NCBI GenBank assembly: GCA_035048815.1
Contig: JAUCBN010000034.1
Coordinates: forward strand, 16,416,737-16,480,736
DNA from: Abelmoschus esculentus
Lineage: Eukaryota; Streptophyta; Magnoliopsida; Malvales; Malvaceae
Length of the DNA stretch: 64,000 bases
Direction of reading: 5' to 3'
Shown: piece by piece, positions 25,450 through 37,681 of the stretch
Numbering within the stretch: the stretch's first letter is position 1
Layout of the letters: the number at the start of each line of letters is the position of its first letter
Position numbers and translations under genes: made by a program
The notes under the pieces: generated by a model
The model's database searches: none
Seen by the model: the letters and a program-made list of their open reading frames with translations, nothing else
What the model was told of the DNA's origin: nothing

Positions 25450-25456
25450 TATAAAT
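25450..25456 (+). promoter_or_regulatory. TATA box of first CYP79 gene
   Basis: TATAAAT lies 86 nt before the ATG at 25536. Transcription would start near 25485, so the upstream in-frame ATG at 25476 would not be in the mRNA; this supports 25536 as the start. Confidence 0.55.
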
Positions 25457-25535
25457 TAGGTCATGCAAATCAATTATGGACTGCACTTCCTTGACAGTTC
25501 TTTATTTCCGTATTCTCTTGGAAATCTATCACTTC

Positions 25536-27224
25536 ATGTCCATTGTTCCTTTTACCTCTATGCAAAGCTTTCCCACCTTACTTGTTTTCATCACTTTTGC
25601 CTGCTTTTGTTACCTCTTCAAATCCCAATGGCCAGCCAAGCTCCAAAAGCCTAAGAGACCTTCGCTTCCGCCAGGTCCTAAACCTTGGCCTATTGTTGGA
25701 AACCTCCCTGAATTCATCAAATACAAGAATCAAGCGTCGGTATCGCATTGGATACACGGTTTCATGAAAGAAATGAACACTGAGATTGCTTGTATTCGTC
25801 TAGGAAACGTTCATGTGATTCCCGTCACTTGTCCTGAAATCAGTCGCGAGTTCTTAAAAAAACATGATGCTGCTTTTGCTTCAAGACCAGTTACCATGGC
25901 CACTGATGTCCTATCAAAAGGGTACTTAACTACAGTTGTTTCACCCTTTGGAGATCAATGGAAGAAAATGAGGAGAGTGATGCTTAGCGAGTTGCTTTCA
26001 AAGACAAGACATCGATGGCTTCATGAGAAAAGAGTTGAAGAAGCTGATAACCTCGTGCGTTATGTTCATAACCAATGCAAAAGTTCTGATGAAGGCGGTC
26101 TTGTGAACATAAGAGTGGCTGCCAGACACTATGGCGGCAATGTGATGAGGAAATTGTTGTTCAACCAGAGATATTTTGGAGAAGGGAGAGCAGATGGTGG
26201 ACCTGGTTTCGAGGAAGAAGAATACATCGAAACCATTATCAATTTACTTGTTCATACTTATTCCTTTTGCATATCCGACTACTTGCCATTTTTGAGAGGC
26301 CTCGACCTCGATGGACATGAGAAAATTGTGAAGGAGGCAATTAGGGTTATGGACAAGTATCATGATCCTATAATTGCAGACAGGATTCGACAATGGAGAG
26401 ATGGCAAGAAAGTCGAACCCCAAGACTTGCTTGATGTTTTGGTTTCTTTGACTGACGAGCCCGGTGCTCCACTACTGTCGACGAACGAGATCAAAGCTCA
26501 AATTAGAGTAAGCCTAGCCTTCCTTGTCTCTAATTGTTTTGAAGAAAATGTAGCACAATTAATACATGCACCAACATTTTGAATTTTTCAGGAGATTATG
26601 CTTGCAGTAGTGGATAATCCATCCAACGCCTTTGAATGGGCACTTGCAGAGATGTTGAATAAACCAGAGACGCTACAAAAGGCCGTAGAGGAATTAGATA
26701 ATGTTGTTGGAAGAGGTAGGTTAGTACAAGAATCTGATTTCCCACAACTGAACTACGTTAAAGCATGCGCACGAGAAGCCTTTAGACTCCATCCCAGCGC
26801 ACCGTTTAACATTCCTCACGTGTCGGAGACCGATACAATCGTGGCCGGTTACTTCATACCCAAGGGTAGCCATGTGATCCTTAGTCGGGTAGGTCTGGGT
26901 CGGAATTCTAGAGTTTGGGATGAGCCAAGCACGTTCAAGCCAGAACGTCACCTCCATAAAGACGAAGAAGTGGTGCTTACTGAGCCAGATTTGAAGTTTT
27001 TATCATTCAGCGCAGGAAAGAGAGGGTGCCCGGGGGTGGTGCTTGGAAGTTCGATGACTATCATGCTGTTTGCGAGGCTTTTGCAAGGTTTCGATTGGAG
27101 TATTCCTAGTACCCAGGGTGCCATTGATCTCAGTGAAGGAAAGGGAAGATCGTTTCTGTGTAAACCGTTGCATGCTGTTGCAAAGCCGCGATTAGCATCC
27201 AATGTCTACTCTTCTTTAAGGTAA
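25536..27224 (+). CDS. CYP79: Cytochrome P450 CYP79 family, tandem copy A
   Basis: Two exons, 25536-26507 and 26592-27224, with an 84-nt GT-AG intron in phase 0; 534 aa. Visible in order: membrane anchor (residues about 11-28), proline hinge PPGPKPWP (45-52), I-helix segment with VDNPSNAFEW (331-340), EAFR (386-389), FKPERH (439-444) and heme loop SFSAGKRGCPG with Cys470. The DNPSNA I-helix and PERH instead of PERF are CYP79 hallmarks. CYP79 enzymes sit on the ER membrane and convert amino acids to aldoximes by double N-hydroxylation, feeding volatile oximes, nitriles, cyanogenic glucosides or (CYP79B) auxin and glucosinolate routes. The substrate here is undetermined; the text looks closest to the CYP79D group. 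Start choice: MSIVPFTSMQSF aligns with the paralogue start and follows the TATA box; an in-frame ATG at 25476 would add 20 aa. No lesion is seen. Confidence 0.93.
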
Positions 27225-27689
27225 ATGAGGAAAAAAAATTATCGAATGAATCCGATTCATTACGTTATCTATAATCTTATCAAATAATTTTTTTTTCTAA
27301 GATAAATCTTATTTGTTCAACATATCATTAAATAGACAATTCTCGTTATATGAAATCATACATAATATAACGAATTAAAACCATATAATAATTTTTTTTT
27401 AGACGAAATACAAAAAGAAATGCGATGATAAATTAACGGTACAAGTCTAGAAGGAATAAAAAAGCATTAATATCGCCTAAATTTGTTTGTGAAATTTAAA
27501 ATTTCAGCTCGTAAGTTTGGTATGTTGACACGTACTGTTGAATTGTGTTTTAATAATAATAATTAAATGTAAAATAAGATGTTAATTTAGTGGTAAAATT
27601 AATATCATGAGATATTTTTTATGTTAGTTTTTTAGATGAAAATAATTTGTCTTTTTATCAATTCTTTATTCGTGTTTCCATTTTAAATT

Positions 27690-27900
27690 AAAGGTATAAG
27701 GTTTAAGGTTTAAGGTTTAAGGTTCAAGGTTAGAGATTGTGGTTAAGATTTATAAAATTAACAGTAAAGTACATTTCTGGGGTTTAAAATTTAATTTTTT
27801 ATAAGTTTTTAATAAGAAATATAAATAAAGGTATAATAAAGAGACAATATTTTTACCCATTTTCCTCATCTGTTTTTGCGTGTTTGTGTCTATATTATTT
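27690..27900 (-). repeat. CCCTAA-like dispersed repeat, copy 3 (inverted)
   Basis: The plus strand shows AAGGTTTAAGGTTTAAGG, then GGTTAGAGATTGTGGTTAAG, and later TGCGTGTTTGTGTCT. Its reverse complement follows the phrase order of the other copies (cttaaccacaatct, then aaccttgaaccttaaacc). Confidence 0.6.
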
Positions 27901-29749
27901 TAGTTCAAAGTTATGGTCTATGTTCCAATGTATACTTATGGTACTAAGAGTTTAAAATATCAACTTTAACCCCTCATATTTAAAACAAAACCTCGTAAAC
28001 TCCCTCAAGATTTCCTACTTTACTAACTTCGTAATCCTAACCGAAGCCGATAATCTGGCAAAATCTGAAATTAACACCTTGAGAATCTGCTCTTGCATTT
28101 TGCTTGCCTTACGTGTCTATTCGTTAGTTTTGGTTCAAATCAAACCAAAGCACTCGGTTAATCTAGTTCAGTTTTGAACAGTTTGGTCGGTTTTTAAGTA
28201 ATGGAGTTAGTTTTTCAGTTAACGGCATGGGCGATGAGGAGATGCTGGGTGATGTTGCTTTTTTGGATGCATTGATCTATTTTTTGTGTGTGTTTGCTAT
28301 CTTTTGGTCGTTTTTTCAGTAGGTTGTTTCAGGGTCAAAACTGTGTTATGCAGGTTGGGTCAAAACTGTGATTATTTTAAGTGTTTAATTATCAATTATT
28401 ATTGTTTTTATTTTTTTATTTGTTTTTAATTATTTAATTTATTTTTAACTTAATCTTTTTAAAAAATTAAAAGTTTTAAATCTTTATAAAATAGTCTCAA
28501 ACTTCTAACTTCAAACCCAAACCTTTAAATTATCATCATTATCCCCATTTATTGTATCATCGAAGACCACTACTATCACTTTCGGATCATCACGATCGTT
28601 TTTTTAATCATTCATCACGAGTAACCGATGGTAGGTGTGTCTATCGGTTTCCTAATGATGAAAGAAACCAAAATCGTAAAAATAAAGTCGTTGGCATACA
28701 TACCGCCGGTTATAGGCAATGGTTGGTAGGAAAAAAGATCATGATGATCCGAAGGTGATAATGATAGTCTTCAATGAGGTAGTAAACGGTAACAACGATG
28801 ATGATAATATGGGGATTTGGGGTTTGGGGTTAGGAGTTTGGGACAATTTTATAAAAGTTTAAAATTGTCAATTCAAAAAAATTAAAATTTTATTTTATTA
28901 AAAAAATAATTAAAATAAATTAAAAATTAAAACTTTTCACATTACTGTTGGCAAACAATTTTTTATTAATGTTTAGACACTTAAAATGACTTAAATTAAA
29001 ACTCTAAACGACTATTTAGAGCTAAAAATAGTTTCAGCATCAAAAGTGACCCACAACCACAAGCATAGTTTAAACACATTTGGATATTAAGTTTTTTTTT
29101 TTTTAATTAAGATTATAAATTTTTTTATGAGATATACAATACATATTTAAAACTTGTATTTTTATATTATTAATAAAATTTTTATCAAATAATAAAAATA
29201 TATAGTACTAAAAAATATTATCCCATTAAAAAATAATATTTTATAAAATTTATCTTGTGGGTCAGAGGAAGTCATTGAAGTTGGATATAAGGAATAATCA
29301 AGGGCAATACAATAAATTACCCCCAAAGACTGATTTCTCTTTATTTTTACTGTAAAATAAGAAAATGATGAAGTATCATTGTCTTTTATTTTCCTTCTAT
29401 CTTCTTTATTTTTTTCACACAAAATTAAAATTATAATATTTAATTTTATTGTAAAGAATCTCGAATTTGTTGTTAATATAATTTTATTGAGTTTGATGTT
29501 GAATAAAGGGGAAAAAAATAAAGAAGTTTGGTGAATGTCTTATTTCGGATTTTTATTAAAGGTCAGTATATTTTTATTTTTTATGAGGATCCTAAAATAA
29601 TTATTTTATTCGATATATTTATGTTTTTTTATTGTTTAAGGTTGAGTCTTAGAATCTTTAGACCTCAAATCAAGGATTAGTTGTTGATATAATGTAAAAT
29701 TGATAATAAACCGCTTAATTAATTTCACATAATCTTTAGGAACTATTTG

Positions 29750-29900
29750 GGGCTTAGTGGTATGTTTTAAAGGTTGAAAGATAAGAGATTCATTGATTGG
29801 CCTAATGGCCAAGGATACTCATCCTGTCCCATCTTGTATGGGTCGAATCCCTGTATGGGAAAAAGTTGTAATCTCTCTACTTATCAAAAAATCATGGGTT
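29750..29900 (+). mobile_element. tRNA-derived SINE-like element
   Basis: Polymerase III promoter-like boxes are present: TGGCCTAATGG (29798-29808) fits box A at 10 of 11 positions, and GGGTCGAATCC (29840-29850) fits box B at 10 of 11, with 31 nt between them as in tRNA-derived SINEs. A second box A-like string, GGGCTTAGTGG, lies at 29750-29760. The sequence is more GC-rich than its surroundings. It does not fold as a tRNA in my reading. The ends are not defined; the body may continue to about 30050. Confidence 0.5.
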
Positions 29901-30634
29901 TGTGTACCGATGCAAAAAATACCCGTATTGATATTCATTGATACAAAAAGAAGACCATGTATGATTGACATACCAATATTAGTAGGCCTTGTATCGGTAT
30001 CTCTGAGTGATAAAAGAGCAAGCTATAAAAATTGTACCTAGATTTATCGTGTAGGTTAACAAGTTGTTTCGTGAAGGAACACATCGAAAAAGACTTTTCA
30101 GTACTGTAGTTGCTTTTTAAAGTACAATACTAAACATTTTAGTTGAATTGAATATAATCGTAAGATTTTATCACAATTAAATCTTTAACTATTTATATTA
30201 TTATTTTATTATATAATATTTTAAAACTTAAAACTCTTATTTTATAAATTTAAACTAAATATTATTTATTTACGTAAATTTATAAATGATTAATATTTTT
30301 TTAAAAAAATCAAACTATAAATTTTAAATAACTTTTTTATAATTCAATTTTAGAAAAGCAAAATATAACATTTAAATCTAAATTGAGATAGAGACATGAC
30401 ATGAGATATATCCTTTTCAGGTTTAATTCATGTCCGTATTTCTGGCATCCAAATTGTTGAATACAACGACATCTAAATCTCTGTAAGCCACGAAGGTTTG
30501 GAATGCCCACATGGACATGGAGAGTTGAGTCTACTTTAGGACACGACATGTTTTGAATGAAATAAACATTAAAAAACATCACTCTGACAGCTTGTAAGAT
30601 TAGTTTTAAGGATCAATTTATTACGTGTATCGAA

Positions 30635-30780
30635 TATTGTTAAATATTATTAACACTGAATATCGTTGAATATTATTATATTAATTAACAAAATTAAAAA
30701 TTTAAGAACATAATATGTAATTAATAATTATATGTGAAGTCTATTATTCTTTTATTAATTATATGTTAGGTTTTTTTTGA
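30635..30780 (+). repeat. Small AT-rich palindromic (MITE-like) repeat, partial copy
   Basis: Contains GAATATTATTATATTAATTA, AAAATTAAAAATTTAAG, then TAATTATATGTGAAGTCTAT and TTTTATTAATTATATGTTAG. The same succession is found at 33835-34020. The right arm appears incomplete here. Confidence 0.45.
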
Positions 30781-32280
30781 ATTTTTTTAGATAAGTAATC
30801 GTTGTATTCCATGAAAATACCGCAAAAGCAATTATAAAGTTTCAGATAACACTATACATGTATACCCCACCGTATACACAATTGAATATTAGCAGAATCC
30901 AACATATCTATACGTCTAGAAAGGAGTTTTACCCTCACTACCTCTTTTATCTTATTTACAATGGCATTGAGATTTCTAGATCTCCCCCGAAAATATCTAT
31001 AATTTCTATCTTCTCATATACTATATATGAAGGCATTCCAAGCCAAAACCAACAGAGACTTACCTTTTAACCAGCGTACAACCCAACAAAATTTCTTCAC
31101 CCACGTCTTGACTGGTTTGGAGATATTGCATAAACTCAAAATACTACCCTAAATCTTAGTCGCAAAAACACATTAAAAAGATATATAGTTTCTAGTTTCC
31201 AAATTATCACAAAATAAGTATAAAGATTCAACCAAAATTTTCATCTCAATCAATCTATCTCGAGTTGGGAGCTTGTTTAAGATGATCATTGAAGTTATAA
31301 TAGAATGTTTAGAAATATGAAACGAAAATCATACGAGTTTATGGCACTCCACTCATCCTTTTGATTTTTAATCGTTTTTAATTAATTAATTTAATAATAT
31401 TTAATAATATTTAGATATTAATGATATTTTATGCTTCGTATAGAATTTTCTTATTTTCAATTAATCCATGGCCACTCATTCATCACCGCACCAAAACACG
31501 TGATTAAGTTAAGGTTGAATGGACCAATCAATTGTTGAGTAGGACATTTATGGTTCAAATCTCTCGACATCCTTAGACTTCAAAGATATTTAAAAAAAAT
31601 TATAATTAAAAAATTATATTTTTGAGTAATTTGTTTAATAATTTAAAATATTAAATTTTTAGATAATATTTCATTTCAAAATCTACAATATTATAAGAAA
31701 TAAAACAAGTCTTGAAACTTATAAAATCATTACAGAAAACACTAACTTAAAACATTTAAAACCTTTTAAAATTTTATACAGATTTATCGATTTTTAACCA
31801 TATTAAAACATGTTAAATCAGTAAAATTATATTATAAGAAAATAGAATTAAGGGGTTGTTTAGATCAGAGAAAAGAAAATTTAAGGATTTTTTTTTTCAG
31901 TTTCTTCCTTTAATAGTAAATTTAAATAATCAATAATATCATTCATTTTTAGATTTTCATTAAAACATACAAATTAAATTTATAAATTTTAAAGAATATA
32001 AAATTATTTAAAAATTAAAAATTCACTATATCCTTTTAAACGTTCTTGAAAAAAAATTAATCATAATTTAATAATTAATCTCAACATATTTACACCATAA
32101 GAATAATTTAATAATATATATTTAAGTAATCTTATAGAGTATTTTTAAAAATCAAATATCATCTTACGTTCTTGTTTAATAAACCAAACAAAATAATATA
32201 ATATTCTTAATAATATATTGGACAATATTATATTTTAATAATCTTATTCGAATTTATCGCTTTAACATGTGTTTCATACA

Positions 32281-32357
32281 CTGTTTCACCACATGAACCG
32301 CGTGTTTAAGAGATAGGAACGGAAACTAAAGCTAATGCATGATTGGGGACCATAGAA
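32281..32357 (+). repeat. Segment homologous to the 3' flank of CYP79 copy B
   Basis: Shares CTGTTTCACCA, then CGTGTTTAA, CTAAAG-TAATGCATG and TTGGGGACCATAGAAA with 37682-37800, in the same order and orientation, but lacks an internal block of about 40 nt. It lies about 5.1 kb after copy A, whereas its partner lies 1.3 kb after copy B. Confidence 0.75.
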
Positions 32358-32399
32358 AGAACGCATTACAATATATATACAATATGTGTGAATATAAAA

Positions 32400-32886
32400 T
32401 GATAAATATTTGGAGATAGATATAAGTCGGTTTGAATTTTTGATTCACTCGAATATAAATATCTTAAATTCGATTTTGATTTTATTTAAATTTTAATTTT
32501 AAAAATTTGATCCAAAAAATATCTTAAATCCAACTTTGATCCGATCTATAGAATAAAATAATTTTAGAGACTTAATTATAAAAAATAATTTTATGAGATT
32601 TAATTATAAAAAATTATTATTTTAAAGACTAAATTATAAATAAAATTTAATTTTAAGGACTTAATTATAGAAATATAAAGAGAGGGGCGTAATATTATAA
32701 ATATTCCTAAAAATAAGAGAAAATTACCTAATTAGTTTCGAGTTTGGTCGAATCAAGTATTTTACACCCTAAACCTAAATCTGATCAGATCTGACCACTC
32801 CTTAAAAAATACCTGACCAACTCACCCTAGACCTGATTTTTTTATTAAAAAATTTGATCGGATCGAATAAAATGCTCATCCCTACA
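32400..32886. repeat. Non-coding dispersed element, AGGGATGAGC type
   Basis: The right edge reads GCTCATCCCTA, and the interior has repeated GATCCGATC/GATCGGATCGAAT phrases plus reiterated blocks like GACTTAATTATAAAAAATAA near 32570-32690. This texture is typical of short non-autonomous plant elements, but a matching left terminus is not clear. Confidence 0.4.
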
Positions 32887-33834
32887 AATACCCATTGTAA
32901 CGATATGTATAAAATGATAAATCATCTTATTATATTGGTATGATGTATGCTTGAAATCTCGTGAGGTCAGCATTCTCTCATCATTCGAAACAAAAATATT
33001 AAGTAATTCCCAAAAAAATTTAATTGGCGCGTAAATATTTTTAACGATAACTTATAACAGTTATTATTCTAAAAATAAAATAAAAGTTTAACGAATTATA
33101 TTAAAAATTTAATGATCAAAATAAAAATATCTCTAAAATTAAAAAATATTTATATTATTTATCTTAAAAATAAATTGTATTTTAATTTTTTTGTTCTACA
33201 AAAAATATTATTTATTTAATTATGAATATCAATTTTTGTTATATCATTAAAATTTAATCTCTTAATTTTTTAAATTTATATTAAATTTTAAATATTTTTT
33301 TATATTTTTAAAAGTTTTTACTAAATCTCAAAATCATTAAAAAAAATTAAGCTAGACACTTAAAGTTTTTGAAAATTTTAATTTAATCCTTAAAATTTTA
33401 TAAAAAAAATTAAATCAATCTTCAAACTCTTTTAAAATAATTTTATAATTCAACTAATATCAATAGATACAAAATACTAATAATTAATAAATTATTCAAA
33501 TAACTCTTAAAATATATAAATAAATTAATTGAATAAATATTGAATATAGTCGTATCTATAAATATTATTTTACTTATTTAATAATTAAATAATTATAAAT
33601 TATTATTAATTTTATTAAATATTTTTATATAATTAACTAATATAATCTAATGGTTAAATTAACTAATATTACCGGCTATAATTCTTGTCAACTACTGTCC
33701 TTTGTCGGTTATCCAAGCCTCGGGTTATTACGGGTAAGGAATACCACAAAAAAAACGTGGAACTCTGTAACCCACGTGTTTATTTATTTATACAACTTCA
33801 ATTATTACATGCAAGATAATTCTATAACCGACGT

Positions 33835-34020
33835 CGAATATTACTGAATATTATTAAATTAATTTATAAAAAATAAAAATTTAAAGGATTAATTATACAA
33901 CTATTAATTATAGGTTGAGTTTATCGATCTTTTATTAATTACATATTGAGTGTTTGAAATTTTAATTTTTTATTAATTAATTTAATAATATTCAACAATG
34001 TTCAACATTAGTAATATTTA
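33835..34020 (+). repeat. Small AT-rich palindromic (MITE-like) repeat
   Basis: The left arm (GAATATTACTGAATATTATT, AAATTAATTT, ATAAAAAATAAAAATTT) is inverted on the right (AAATTTTAATTTTTTATTAA and TTAATTTAATAATATTCAAC, GTTCAACATTAGTAATATT), with a unique centre of about 70 nt. A related arm also occurs near 31370-31430. Confidence 0.5.
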
Positions 34021-34618
34021 ACGGTATTTATTATTAAGAGGCACAAAATTCTATAAAATTTCAAAGTTAAAAATTGAAAAAGGATAAAAGTTTTATTTAA
34101 TTAATATTTAAATTAAATAATTAAAAATATAATTATATTAAAAAATTAGGATCAACAATAACCCCTTTTTATCCCGTACATGACTTTATCTCTCTGAATG
34201 TATCATTAAGAGATTATAAGGGTGATAAATTTAAACTTTATATAAAAAAAATCTTATTCAACTTTATTTTTCATAATTTTCATTTTTATAAATATAGTTT
34301 TCTGGCGCATCAATAAAATACAAATATCATTCGACGTACTTTATAATTTTAATAAAATTATTATTTGATATAAATATAATTAGAATTATTTTTGGTTTAT
34401 CGTTTTTTAAACAATAATTTATCAATTTTGAATATGTTAAATAATTTTTTATTATAATAATTATCTCACCGGAACTAATTAATTTAACTATACTAAATAT
34501 CTTAATTTTGACAGTCTAAAAACTAAAACTAGATATTTAAATATACCCTTTCTTTGCATGGCTGATAATCCAAGGGCAAAATGGGCACTGTGCTATCAAC
34601 TTTTGCTATTTTATTGTG

Positions 34619-34626
34619 TATAAATA
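34619..34626 (+). promoter_or_regulatory. TATA box of second CYP79 gene
   Basis: TATAAATA lies 45 nt before the ATG at 34671 and downstream of the alternative in-frame ATG at 34581. A start at 34581 would therefore lie upstream of transcription initiation; 34671 is preferred. Confidence 0.6.
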
Positions 34627-34670
34627 TGGATGGACTAACACATCCTGGGTCAGTTCACTTCCAGTTTTGC

Positions 34671-36353
34671 ATGGAAATCATTTCTCTTACAAATATGTTG
34701 AGCTTTTCCATCTTGCTCATTTTCATCATCTTTGTTGGGTGTTTCATCTTCAAACTCCATTGGCGAGGCAAGGCTAAACAACATCAGCTTCCGCCTGGCC
34801 CTAAACCATGGCCTATCGTCGGAAACCTCCCTGAACTAATCAAATACAAGAAGAAAACTTCGGTGTCGCATTGGATACATAGTTTCATGAAAGAAATGAA
34901 CACCGGAATTGCTTGCATTCGTCTAGGAAACGTTCATGTGATTCCTGTTACCTGTCCTGAAATCAGTCGCGAATTCTTGAAGAAACAGGATCTTGTTTTT
35001 GCTTCGAGACCGTTAACAATGGCTACTGATGTCCTGTCAAAAGGGCACTTAGGACCAATTTTTGCACCCTCGGGAGATCAGTGGAAGAAAATGAAGAAAG
35101 TTATGGTTAGCGAGCTGCTTTCCAAGGCAAGGCATCAATGGCTCTATGAGAAACGAGTTGAAGAAGCTGATAACCTCGTGCGTTACGTGCATAACCAATG
35201 CAACAATTGTGATGAAGGTGGAGTTGTCAACTTACGAGTGGCTGCCCGACACTATTGCGGCAATGTGACGAGGAAGTTGCTGTTCAACCGGAGATACTTT
35301 GGGGAAGGGAGAGCAGATGGTGGACCTGGTTTTGAGGAAGAGGAACATGTCGAAGCCATTTTCACCTCTCTTGCTCATGTTTATTCCTTTTGTATATCCG
35401 ACTACTTGCCCTTTTTGAGAGGCCTGGACTTGGAGGGACATGAGACAATTCTGAAGGAGGCAACTAGAGTTATGGACAAGTATCATGATCCCATAATTGA
35501 AGACAGGATTCGACAACGGAGAGAATATGGTAAAATAGATGAACCCCAAGACTTGCTTGATATTTTGGTTTCTTTGACTGATGACAATGGTGTCTCACTA
35601 CTGTCAACCACCGAGATCAAAGTTCAAATTTGCGTACGTCTTTACTTCTCTCTAGTTGTTTTTAACTTGATATAACACAAACACATGCTCATGGACATGC
35701 ACGGTACATGTTTTCAGGAGATTATGATTGCAGCAGTGGATAATCCATCAAATGCCTTTGAATGGGCACTTGCAGAGATGTTGAATAAACCAGACACGCT
35801 ACAAAAAGCCATAGATGAACTAGATAACGTTGTTGGAAAAGATAGGTTAGTACAAGAATCTGATTTCCCACAACTGAACTACGTTAAGGCATGCGCAAGA
35901 GAAGCCTTTAGACTCCATCCAATCTCTCCATTTATCCCTCCTCATGTGTCCGTGACCGACACAACTGTGGCCGACTACTTCATTCCAAAGGGTAGCTATG
36001 TGATTCTTAGCCGTGAAGGACTTGGTCGTAACCCTAAAGTTTGGGAGGATCCAAGCGAGTTCAAGCCAGAACGTCACCTCCAGGGTTGTAATGAAGGCCA
36101 AGAAGTGGTTCTTGAAGAGCCAGAGTTGCGGTTCATATCGTTCAGTAGAGGAAGGAGAGGGTGTCCGGGAGTGGTGCTTGGAAGTTCAATGACGACGATG
36201 TTGTTTGCTAGGCTTCTGCAATGTTTTGAATGGAGCATCCCAGCGACCGAGGGGACCATTGATCTTAGCCAAGGAAGGGAAGATTCTTTTCTGGCTAAAC
36301 CGCTGCATGCTGTTGCCAAGCCTCGGTTGCCACCCAATGTCTATTCTCTTTAA
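34671..36353 (+). CDS. CYP79: Cytochrome P450 CYP79 family, tandem copy B
   Basis: Exons 34671-35633 and 35718-36353, with an 84-nt intron at the same position, phase and length as in copy A; 532 aa. The N-terminal anchor (MEIISLTNMLSFSILLIFII) precedes PPGPKPWP. The I-helix has VDNPSNAFEWALAEM; then EAFR, FKPERH and the heme loop SFSRGRRGCPGVVLG. By eye about four in five residues match copy A, with differences concentrated in the anchor, in DVLSKGHLGPIFAPSGDQ, around HVEAIFTSLAHVY, and before the heme loop, where B has an insertion (LQGCNEGQEVV). These positions overlap or adjoin substrate-recognition regions, so the copies may differ in amino-acid preference; that is inference. Reading frame and key residues are intact. 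Confidence 0.93.
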
Positions 36354-37009
36354 AGCTAGATGAAAGTCAAATAGAAGATCAACTAATTATGGTACAAGGA
36401 ATAAAAGGAATATTGGTAGTATCTATATTAGTTTGTCAAAAATAAAATCTCTCCTAGGTTGGTGTGAGGATTTGTATTGGTGAAATATATTTTAATAATT
36501 AAAGAATAAATAAATGAGATACTTTGGTTGATTTTTTTTTAAAAAAAAAAAAGCAATTAATATTGTGAAATATTTTGATAAAACTATTAGTATTGTATCT
36601 TTTAAATTCATAAAAATAAATTCATTTTTATTTTATAATTCATAAAAAAAATTAACTTAAGAGTTTTGAAAATTTTCAACAAGTTATGTACGTAAAATTA
36701 TGTATTTATCATCACTACTAATAAATTTAGGTGAGGAGTGATTAGTTATCTCTTATCTAAAGGAGAGAAAAGATATTCTACCTATAACTTGAGTAAATAC
36801 GAAGATAAATAATTTGATCAACTATTAAATATATTTGTTCGTAATATAATTAATATACACAATTAAGATTAAAAAAATTAAAAAATAAATTTATATAATA
36901 TAAAGGTATAATTATTTATTATTATTTAAATTAAAAAAATTTAAACACCTAATTTATCTAATAATTATGAATATAAATCTTCTACCCCTAATTAAATCTC
37001 ATTTTATGC

Positions 37010-37215
37010 TTCATAGTAAAAATTATTAAAAAAAATAAATTTTAAACTATAACCTTAATTTTCACATTTTAAATCTAAAATCTTATACCCTAACAAATAT
37101 ATTTTACTCGTAATTTTTTAAACTCTAACCATAACCCTTAACCTTAAACCTTAAATCTACTATTTTAAAGTGAGACATCAATAAAGACACACTAAAAAAA
37201 CGATTTATCCCCAAA
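37010..37215 (+). repeat. CCCTAA-like dispersed repeat, copy 4
   Basis: Phrase order as in copies 1 and 2: TTTTAAACTATAACCTTAAT, CTTATACCCTAAC, AACTCTAACCATAACCCTTA, CTATTTTAAAGTGAGACATC, then ACGATTTATCCCC. It lies 0.7 kb after CYP79 copy B. Confidence 0.6.
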
Positions 37216-37681
37216 TAATATACGAGTCGTAAGGACAAAATTTTCCAAATAAACAACTTCTGTCGGTTTCACCCATCACTTCCATACCTAACAAAAACAC
37301 CATTCTCTTTGATTAAAAAAAAACACCACCATTCTCACTTTTTATTGAAAGCAAAAGCCATTGTATTAATAAAAAAAATGCCTAGTTGACATAATCGTCA
37401 ACAAAACAAAGTTCTCAACAGGATCTAGTTGAGACAAGAATCTATCAACAGAATTACCGAATCCGTGATCGGTGATCCTATGTCTAATCAAAACACACTA
37501 TTAAAGAAAAAAGATCGAAGCATAATTAGTAAGTACAGACGATTACCAATGAGGGTTGCCTCACGTGTTTTTTTTACTGTTCTTTTCTCTTTTGGTCGGC
37601 TGCCATGTCGAGGTTGTTATTGTTTGGTTCCTCGTTGACGAGTAATAGAAATCAGTGTTCCAGGGGTCTACCAATTTGACA

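Larger units (their letters stand above)
27225..34618. other. Repeat-rich DNA between the two CYP79 genes
   Basis: About 7.4 kb, very AT-rich, with no intact gene. It holds an inverted copy of the CCCTAA-like repeat (27690-27900), a SINE-like element (29750-29900), two copies of a small AT-rich palindromic repeat (30635-30780 and 33835-34020), a segment homologous to the 3' flank of the second CYP79 gene (32281-32357), and a non-coding dispersed element (about 32400-32886). No transposase or reverse-transcriptase frame was found. Confidence 0.6.

Noticed and set aside
25476..25535. Extra 20 N-terminal residues for CYP79 copy A
   Set aside because: The ATG at 25476 is close to or before the predicted transcription start, and the paralogue aligns from 25536.
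29798..29850. Possible tRNA gene
   Set aside because: The A and B boxes are present, but I could not pair acceptor and anticodon stems; a SINE head fits better.
34581..34670. Extra 30 N-terminal residues for CYP79 copy B
   Set aside because: The ATG at 34581 lies upstream of the TATA box at 34619, and the extension has no counterpart in copy A.
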